DNA of 64,000 nt from Rhizodiscina lignyota (lineage: Eukaryota > Ascomycota > Dothideomycetes > Aulographales > Rhizodiscinaceae): positions 1,612,001 to 1,676,000 of the forward strand of contig ML978126.1 of the NCBI GenBank assembly GCA_010015805.1, in the 5' to 3' direction. Numbering within the stretch: position 1 is the first letter of the stretch; the number at the start of each line of letters is the position of its first letter. Below the pieces are notes generated by a model that saw only the letters and a program-made list of their open reading frames with translations, was not told the origin of the DNA and ran no database searches. Below are positions 57,062 to 64,000 of this stretch, in pieces. The translations under genes and the position numbers were made by a program.

Positions 57062-58344
57062 TCAACTGCGAATGTACTTCGGGTCGATATCAAGCTCGAC
57101 GGAGTCGATCGCCTTGTCAATACGACGATTGGTGACGGCATTGAAAAGCGCCAGGACGTTAACCGAATATTCCGCCGGGTTCCAACCGCTGTCCGCCGTG
57201 ACGGTCCACTTGAACTTGCGCAACGCGCAAGACTTTGAAAGAAATACGAAGATGAGGTGCGTTTCGAGGTAGGTGTTGCGCAACTCAATTTCTTCCAGCT
57301 TGCAACAAGAGTGGTTGGGTTCGTGGAAACTCCGCATAGCGCCTACATGAACCGTTTGTACACAGTTCTCGAGATAGATGCGTATCATGGGCACCATGCC
57401 CTGATGGGTAATCACGGGGAACCCGGTGATTGTATAGAGTTCATTGTATCAAAAGAGTTGGATTTGATGCTATCTGAGGCTAGCCTGCTTAAGTATACTG
57501 ACCACTAGCGGCCCCGTGACTGGGGGCACCTGCCCGCCATAACATCGCGCCTTAAACTGGGGGTGAAAAACGCCCACTCAAATTGGAAGAGGTCGTGCGA
57601 GCAGCCTGCGGCTATCCCAGTACGAGTGATGTGTAGGGTGGTGAGGCTCGAGAGATCGAGGATCTTCCAAAGGGATTCGTGTCTGATGGAGATGGACGTA
57701 GAACATCCGGGCAAGCGAAAACTGGGAGCCCGTCGGTGTCGAGCATTTAGTTTTAGGCCGAATTGCTTACGGCAGGCCACCCGGAGCACCAGACTGGCCA
57801 CCCAACCGAATCGAGTTCCGTATAGGGAGTGATCGCAGGCGGATTCCACGGTTTCATGGCCAGCGAGCACAATATGAAGAGACTCAAGTGAGGGCATCCG
57901 GAACAGAGCAAAGGCTGGAATAACGTCCCGGTCTGTGTATGGATAATTGAAAACTCTCTCGTCCCCGTGGAATGTAGAACCGTCTAGGCTCTGTTCGAAT
58001 CGCGTGTATTTGTAGGCTTCGCGAAAGAAAGGGAGGTGGCCAAGGATGCCCTGGCCGCGAAGGGGCTGGAAGGGGAGAGCTATCGTCTTCTGCTTAATGG
58101 TCAAGTGCTTGACCTCATTGCCGCAGTCCGTATCGTAAAGCTTGCTGACTGTGAGGATGGTGCTCTTGCTGTCCCATCCTTCAAGGGTGAGGTCGCGCCA
58201 GTGTAGCGATAAAAGCTTCTTCGCTGTTTAAGAGCAGAACCGGTTGACACGACAGAGCGCGACAAGGGTGTTCATTCCTGACTTGGACGTGTCTAGAGCG
58301 ACCAAGGAAATGATGAGGTCGATGACTTCTTGTGGAAGCTCCAT
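57062..58344 (-). pseudogene. F-box protein gene, broken
   Basis: ATG at 58344 begins MELPQEVIDLIISLVALD, an F-box start, followed by LVALCRVNRFCS. There an in-frame TAA (58230-58228) interrupts it. The same frame then resumes with TAKKLLSLHWRDLTLEGW and stays open to 57505, with HHxSL-type strands such as MPSLESLHIVL and LSSLTTLHI. Further pieces continue in another frame (57415-57062: KLEEIELRNTYLE and KAIDSVELDID). Between 57505 and 57430 there is at least one more frame break with no good splice pair. So the gene looks like a degraded member of the F-box/leucine-rich group. It is a host gene rather than a mobile element. Confidence 0.65.
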
Positions 58345-60234
58345 GGTGAAACTTGAAAAGCGGAGTGTTGTTGCGAGGAAATGGAATCGCGAGGATGTGT
58401 GGGCGTGGTTGACTATTGACGGACAGAATCGCATGAAACAGCTTTTTCGCGATGAACATTCTTCCGTTGCCGAATGAAGCCATGGATATCGTGATTTTCC
58501 CGCTGTGTCCCCAGGTGTCGAAGATATCGAGAGTCATAAGGTCAAGGTATAGATCTTCATAGCCATGATATTGCTGCTGCTTTCTATACAAGAGGGTCTT
58601 GTTGAGTGAGTAGGCTGTAGCGTCGGCTCGAAAACGTCTAACATTTTGTGTTCTCACAATCAATAGGACTTGAAGGCATCGCAGGAATGAGAAGACGGCT
58701 TAGTATATTCTATCTACTGCTCCAAGCAAATCTTTGGCTGTTATCGACGTACAAGAAATCCAACCAGTTGTACTTAGACTACCGCCCATAATCAATGCCT
58801 CCAAAAGAGTTTTCCCAACGACCGATCGATGGCAGCTCTACAACTACCAAGCCCTTATATATTCATTTCTCCTAGCATTTCTCGTGATTGCCTGTGATAT
58901 CGGAGACGTATAAGGAAGGAGTAATCGTATAATAGAGCAGAGCGGTAATGGGAGCCGACTACTAGGTAATAGGATAGCAGTGTCTGTGTCTAGTTAGCTA
59001 AATATAACAAATATCCTCGATTGTTCAAAGGCACTCAAAATTCTAGAGAATTGGCTATAGCCTCTTAATGCTAGAATCGGGATTCTCGAATGGCTTTAGT
59101 CAATACATCTAGAGAAAGGCGGGAGTAAATCGCAAGAAGAATAGTTTGTATAATATCACAGTCAATGAAAGAAGCATTCGCCGGCCCGACCAATTAGAGG
59201 TGGATCGGAGTCTGCCCCTATGATATGATCAATTATCCTTTAACCAGCACGACGGCAACAAAGCATAAAGGTATACAGGAGCTGGTGTGGGTATAGACAT
59301 ACTTCAAAGTAATCCCTTCGTCAACCTCCTGCTCAAGGCAGAAGAATGAATGAAAAGATAAGTTGTAGCCAGCAAGAATTAAGCCGAGGAATCCGGACAT
59401 TGTGCAAGATCTGGAGACCACGACCGCATCAGCTCATGCGGAGGGTAGTGGACATTCTTAGACGTCCACTCCGCAGCCATGTAGTATGAAACAAAGAAGA
59501 AGAAATTTCCAAAAGGGGACTATCCAGGTTCAAGAGCAGCACGCGCAATCATAGGGCCGTGTGATCACTTGTGCAGTCAAGAATGGAGCTAGTCACGTCA
59601 GACACACCTCGATGAAGTCTAGTCCATTGTACTTGTAACTAAATGGGAGACATTTCTCATTTCGGGTTAAGATCAGCTGTGATTTCGGCCCAACGTGGCT
59701 GGGAGGCCCCCAAACCCACAAGCTAAATGGAGGTTGGGCTGAAATCTTAGGTGTCTGGACCCCGAGGACCCATATAAACAGGGAATTGCAAATCCGGTGT
59801 ATTCTGAGTGGGTTCAAGAGACATGGCCGAAGACAAAGCGCTGGTACATAGTCCTAGTTCAACAGATAGTAACGAAAGGTTTCTTTGTTCTGTCTAAGCC
59901 GACATTTAGAATCAGATATAAGCATTCTTGATAATTCTTTCATACCAAATCTGGCTCTTTAGTCGAGATCAATGGCAGTACTTAGCCTACATAGCACTTC
60001 TAGCATAGACTTAAAACCCAAAACAATCCTCCCACTGCAATATCTCCCTAGATGTGTGGGAAGGCAGAGCTCCGGCCTCTGCCACGTGCTTCCCAACCTC
60101 TGACATCTAGCGACACATACCGCATTTGGCATAGCTCCAAAATAACAGCATGTCGATCCTGTGTATACATCCCTGACCCTATGACTCCTCCGAAAGCCTA
60201 ACCAGGCCTTGCCCGGAAAAACTAAAGTCCACGG
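58345..60234. other. AT-rich gene-poor region
   Basis: No supported gene. The frame at 58181-58663 is largely the antisense-shifted shadow of the F-box start. 58.7-60.2 kb is stop-rich on all frames. A small hairpin at 59681-59746 is listed separately. Confidence 0.45.
59681..59746. repeat. Short inverted repeat
   Basis: GATTTCGGCCCAAC at 59681-59694 pairs with GTTGGGCTGAAATC at 59733-59746 (13 of 14, the odd pair being G-T), with a 38-nt loop. It may be the end of an old small element; no second copy seen in the window. Confidence 0.6.
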
Positions 60235-60500
60235 TGGCCTGAGCTCAGGGTCTCTGAGTATATATATCTCTCACTTTTCGACCTTCCTCCTCTTTTCTTC
60301 TTCAGTTCTCTTTGCCTTTTGGCTTTGATCAAACGAAGATTTTGTTCTTCGCAGTTTAATCTCTGTGACAAGATTACGGTCTTATTCTATTGATTATTCT
60401 AATATTTGGAACCGGCTTTGGTGGTTCAATGAGCTTGCTCATTTCCCATCGCACAGTGTCGCTGGTATTCGCACTATCTCCAGCTGACGCGACCCTCTTT
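60235..60500 (+). repeat. Dispersed TATA-bearing repeat, copy 3 (LTR-like fossil)
   Basis: Closest to copy 1 (7086-7350): both start TGGCCTGAGCTCAGGG, have a TATA run about 25 bp later (60259-60267), the same CT-rich zone, GATCAAACGAAG, the CTCTGTGACAAGA core, and the CACAGTGTCG and CTGACGCGAC blocks. Differences are scattered substitutions and small gaps. No coding part is attached. Confidence 0.55.
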
Positions 60501-61424
60501 TTCATCTTTGGTTCCGCCTTGAGTGGGACAATGAGGAAGAAGATCTTGTCTCAAAAGTTCTCTTCAATCAGTCCAATTGTTTTCGCGTGCTTGCTCCTAT
60601 GCTTGCTTGCTATATCCTTTGCTTACTTACTTGCTATGCCTGCAGCAATTTTGTTGTCATGTTAAGGCTTGTGGCTTGGTGTGGAGGCTCATTTGTGGTC
60701 TTTAAGAGGCCTGTTCGAGAAAGCATGGCATTTTGATAAATAGATAGATAGATCAGGACCAACTATGAAGAAGCCTTGAAATGCAAATAAAAGCAGGAGT
60801 ACTCTTTCATTAGCTTAAACTTTGGGCCTACTTCTGCCTTGTGCTTATTGCTAGTGTGGTAGTAGTCCGTCGATTCCCATAACAACGTGTATGAATTGCA
60901 CCATCTCTACGCCCTCCACGGCCTGTTCCCTAGAGCAGGAAAACCACTGATCCCAAAGCATATGGACTGACAGTTCAGGATTCAGATATCAGTTCATGAG
61001 TTCGTTTGCCTCAAAGCATTGATTGTCATCTATCTGTTGCCTGACCCTTTCGTCGCTACTGCCATTGCACATCGCGCTACAGGAGCTGGCATACACCATC
61101 AGCACATAAACGCACTCAATCAAGGCCGGAATCCCTATGTTGGGTAGAACTGCTTGCTTTGGTTGGTAGAAGCAACGAATGGTCATCATATCCATGAATC
61201 TGCTCTGCTGACTTCATTTGTAGTCTCGCGTCGGGCCACTCCCGTATGTTACAGTAAAATAAACACCAAAACGCCACGCCCATTTCTTCCAGGTTGCAGC
61301 TCATTAAGTGCAAATCCACAGGACTGCGAAAGACGGTGATAAGCCCGTTACCATTCTCTTATCGGCCTTTCAAGCCCATTACAAGTTTGATCTCGCAGTA
61401 AGATCTCTTCTTGTTTCCGCTGCC
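60501..61424. other. Intergenic region after repeat copy 3
   Basis: About 900 bp with no supported gene. It contains a short GATA run (AGATAGATAGATAG, about 60743) and the leader of the next gene. An ATG in ideal context (GCCACCATGGG, 61425-61435 region) is followed by a GTAAGT, suggesting a first exon of the RING-like gene. Confidence 0.35.
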
Positions 61425-61651
61425 ACCATGGGTGATGGGTAAGTCTGCTCTCCCAAAGGCGCTAAACATCCAATAGTTCGTGTTGAATTCCTATAGCCAA
61501 ATCTGACAAGTCTCCCAACTTCAAAGGCCAGAAACTGCCACTCCCCATGGATACCATTCCAGACGTCCCCTCCGCTCTCGACCAATTCTTGGAACATTTG
61601 AACACGAGCCACGTTCCACACGGCATCACCACGAGGATGGCCGCTCAGCAC

Positions 61652-61690
61652 TCGCTCGCCCCCCTCCTCCTCCTCCTCTTCCTCCTGCGC
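61652..61690 (+). repeat. CTC trinucleotide microsatellite
   Basis: Imperfect run of CCT/CTC triplets, upstream of the RING-like reading frame. On the plus strand it codes Leu or Ser runs depending on frame. The best protein-like frame changes across this tract, so slippage may have shifted an upstream exon. Confidence 0.7.
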
Positions 61691-61773
61691 ATCGACTGTC
61701 ACCTTTACCACCTCCAAGAGTCGTTCCACACAAAACAAAGGAGCGCCTTCTCCCAGCACAGAAAGACTTCTTG

Positions 61774-62682
61774 ATGAGCATGCATCAGCTGTTCGGTACA
61801 AGCGATTTTTGTGGGACCCTCCTTGAAACAGACCCATTGGAACATTGCCACTGCTGCGATGGCGAATTCCACACAGGCGGCAAAAGTTTCTCACCAGTAT
61901 TTGCCGATCGACTTGATTACGCCTGCAATGTTTTGCTCCTACCCTGCTCTCATACGTTTGGCAGCAGGTACCTCGAGCATGTCTGGAAAGCAAGCGGCAT
62001 CAACTTCTGCCCAAGCAAGGAACGGCTCCCCTTATGCTCCGAGTCGCTGTTTCTTCCCTGCTTTACGGTGACCCAACTCATCCGCAACTACCAACTTAAG
62101 AATCCTGTCTTGAAGAAATACTGCAGGCGCGCCTTCGGAGAGCATGTCGTCGAAGTCGTGGACAACCTCAGGCCCTGGGAGCCGGAACAAGTTGACTTGA
62201 GGGACGGCGACAACTCATTTGGCAATCACGACCCTCTGGCCCACTTTCGCAGTTTGATTCCAAAGCTCCATAACGGTCGAAAGCTGAAGCGGCAGCTGGA
62301 ACTATGGATGGGTTGTTTGGACTGGGACACGGTCATGGACTACTTCTGCATGAAGAAGGCGATGCCATGGGCCTATGGCAAGCCGAAGTATGATGTCTTT
62401 GTCGCACGGGAGAGTATCGAAGAGGGCATCAACAACGCTCGACGCGCCTACCTGCCAGTGGGTAAACTTCTGGATCCAGTCTTCCTACACGGCATCTTGT
62501 GGGAATCTGTGTGCGAGCAAATCCTTGTCTTCGACTTCGATACAAACGACGGGTTGGTTCATTGCGATTGGATGGACTCGACAGTTGACACGCCAGAGAA
62601 GTACATGTTGCGATATGTTCTATGGATATGGGCAACTTGTCCGATTGATGAGGAGGGAGTTATCTCTTGGACTGTGTCGTAG
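61774..62682 (+). CDS. RING-like zinc-finger protein
   Basis: The supported frame starts at ATG 61774 (MSMHQLFGTSDFCG) and ends at 62682; 302 residues. Residues about 25-85 hold CHCC, then LLPCSHTFGSRYLEHVW, CP, and LCSE, with Cys/His spacing of a RING-type E3 finger: C-x2-C ... C-x-H ... C-x-x-C partly relaxed. The rest is helical and polar without a known domain (ESVCEQILVFDFDTNDG near the end). Upstream, two further protein-like frames (61490-61650 and 61650-61800, the second Ser-rich) and a well-placed ATG at about 61427 suggest a longer N terminus. No splice model joins them cleanly, so the true start may be upstream or that part may be damaged. It would act in ubiquitin transfer if the finger is functional; this is inference. 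Confidence 0.6.
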   Translation: MSMHQLFGTSDFCGTLLETDPLEHCHCCDGEFHTGGKSFSPVFADRLDYACNVLLLPCSHTFGSRYLEHVWKASGINFCPSKERLPLCSESLFLPCFTVTQLIRNYQLKNPVLKKYCRRAFGEHVVEVVDNLRPWEPEQVDLRDGDNSFGNHDPLAHFRSLIPKLHNGRKLKRQLELWMGCLDWDTVMDYFCMKKAMPWAYGKPKYDVFVARESIEEGINNARRAYLPVGKLLDPVFLHGILWESVCEQILVFDFDTNDGLVHCDWMDSTVDTPEKYMLRYVLWIWATCPIDEEGVISWTVS

Positions 62683-62894
62683 TCGTGACGAGCATCTGGG
62701 GAGACAACTGGACTGAAAACACTTTGACGTAGGGGCAAAACTCTCTTCGAGTCTGGATTCACAGGACAAAGCTTTGGTACATGCATGGGAAGGAATTTCT
62801 TTTGAGGTTGCGTATCGTCAACTCGGCATGAAATTGTACTGGAGACAGTTACTCAGGGCTATGCTCTCTTGTCTCCACCGTCATGGGAGTGGAA

Positions 62895-63218
62895 TTAAAG
62901 CAACAATTTCTCTTTGTAATTAGATGTTTCCTCGACAATGCGATTTTTTACCCGCAGTGTTTTGCTTCGGACATGATAAGTAGCAAGGTTTAGCTTGACA
63001 ATGCTATGTCTTCCTTCCCATTTCTTTGTCCGGGTTTCACTATTGCCTATACTCGCTAACTTATTGAATACTTCTCCAACCAAGATATTAACCATAGCCT
63101 TCACTCTGTCCACATCCAACGGCATACCAGCTCCCTTGTTAGTACAGCCCCATCTCGTCCAATAAGCCCGATCCTTCGGCACGTTTTTTCGACCCACAAG
63201 ATCGATTCCCTCCTCCAA
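62895..63218 (-). CDS. Possible unknown protein fragment
   Basis: A 107-codon minus-strand frame with balanced composition (LVGRKNVPKDRAYWTRWG; KLNLATYHVRSKTLRVKN). It may be a terminal exon of the putative gene further right, or chance. No domain and no good start. Confidence 0.25.
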   Translation of the reverse strand: MEEGIDLVGRKNVPKDRAYWTRWGCTNKGAGMPLDVDRVKAMVNILVGEVFNKLASIGNSETRTKKWEGRHSIVKLNLATYHVRSKTLRVKNRIVEETSNYKEKLLL

Positions 63219-63441
63219 TCAGATAGCATCATCAGCATACCAGATACAAATCCTTAGATAGTCACTGATTGGCTCGGTTGGGGAGAGTGGACTCCGGACA
63301 TGCTGTTTCTTCCCCGAAGTCTTGTCGACTCTGAGCAGGAACGGGATGAGCGCGCTCGGCAAGCTCGTTTCCGCAGGGAAGGTCTTGCTTATTGGTACGG
63401 ACAGACGGATGAACGACTCTGCACGCTTCGCGCTGGTTCAA

Positions 63442-64000
63442 CTAGAACTGGCATTCTAAATGTACGTAGGGTGTACCACCAAACGCTCGCAGGCTTCCAA
63501 GCGGAAAACCGACAACTCCCTGAATAAAATCACGATGCACCTTAGTAAGATTTGTGATCTTATAACGCATGGTTGCGTCTATGGAGGAGACTGAGACGAT
63601 ATTGATAAACTGCTTAGCCTGTTCATAGTTGAAGGGCAAGGCTGCGCAAAGCATTTGGTAACCAAGGCCGCCCGCTGACTTTGGATCCTGAAGAGGCCAT
63701 CTACATGTCAAGTTACATGTACCACTTCGAGAGACCCAAATGCTTACAGTTGAGCTAATCTAGTACTTAACTGATGCCACTAAGGCCTGGAGTGAATACT
63801 AGCACATATTCCGGATCGACCACATTGCTATAGTGAATGCGCCAGCTCCTCCTCCACACTGAAACGATGGAACATGTGGAGACCGAAACCCAAAGCCCTA
63901 TCTCCAACTCGAAGTGACTGGTACAATACCCATAGAGGATCCCTCCGTACGCCATATACATGGGTTTGGGCCTACTCTGGTAGTACCAGACCCTAATCTA
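63442..64000 (-). CDS. Possible exons of an unknown gene at the right edge
   Basis: 63711-63442 (-) reads GGLGYQMLCAALPFNYEQAKQF... with IDATMRYKITNLTKV and GVVGFPLGSLRAFGG, and looks like real protein following an acceptor (CATGTAG). Further right a second open stretch (63961-63767) contains WRIHYSNVVDPEYVLVFTPG. The phases were not resolved and the gene may run off the right edge. Function unknown. Confidence 0.3.

Noticed and set aside
58181-58663. 160-codon minus-strand frame overlapping the F-box start
   Set aside because: It is in a different frame from the F-box domain, whose own ATG and motif explain the region better.
61379-61993. 204-codon minus-strand frame with a Glu run
   Set aside because: It is the reverse of the CTC tract and the RING-like gene, and has no start context or domain.
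1-64000. CRISPR array, rRNA genes, or a biosynthetic core enzyme
   Set aside because: No spaced identical repeats, no rRNA-like sequence and no PKS, NRPS or terpene-synthase motif were seen.

Overview
The window looks like nuclear DNA of a filamentous ascomycete (Pezizomycotina; a dothideomycete is my guess, not shown). Genes carry short GT-AG introns, mostly 44 to 73 bp. The recognisable families are typical of such fungi: a DHA2 drug-efflux transporter, a JEN-type monocarboxylate permease, an NmrA-like protein, a nitronate monooxygenase, a GABA/choline-type amino-acid permease, F-box and ankyrin proteins. No rRNA, tRNA, CRISPR or bacterial-type operon was found.

Layout. 1-3078 (-) is the 5' part of a large C2H2 zinc-finger plus protein-kinase gene that runs off the left edge. 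It is divergent from an MFS efflux gene (4305-6228 +). 6.2-10.5 kb is gene-poor and holds the first of three copies of a dispersed TATA-bearing repeat. 10.5-21.5 kb is the gene-rich core: NmrA-like protein (+), JEN-like permease (+), a decayed ankyrin-repeat gene (-), nitronate monooxygenase (+) and an unknown protein with an N-terminal hydrophobic segment (+). 21.5-24.3 kb has fragments of an unknown gene and the second repeat copy. 24.3-32.7 kb holds a nuclear gene for a mitochondrial S3 (uS3m)-like protein, several small orphan genes, a strong hairpin inside a small reading frame, and a PHD-finger protein.

32.7-50.4 kb is the least explained part. No intact gene of known family is visible. 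It has a hidden spliced reading frame on the minus strand, F-box/leucine-rich-like debris, low-complexity stretches and degenerate tandem repeats at 44.2-45.7 kb. 50.5-53.3 kb holds the amino-acid permease, with an unusually long 812-bp fifth intron. 54.6-58.3 kb (-) holds an intact F-box-like gene, a small orphan and a broken F-box gene. 60.2 kb has the third copy of the repeat, 61.8-62.7 kb a RING-like protein, and the right edge possible exons of an unknown gene.

The genes do not form one pathway or an obvious metabolite cluster. Four are transporters or oxidoreductases that could serve nutrient uptake and detoxification, but nothing in the sequence links them. The most striking item is the nuclear gene carrying the uS3m signature, normally encoded in fungal mitochondrial DNA. 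It appears to hold only the N-terminal half of that protein behind a new N-terminal extension. All exon boundaries are hand-derived from frame continuity and splice motifs.
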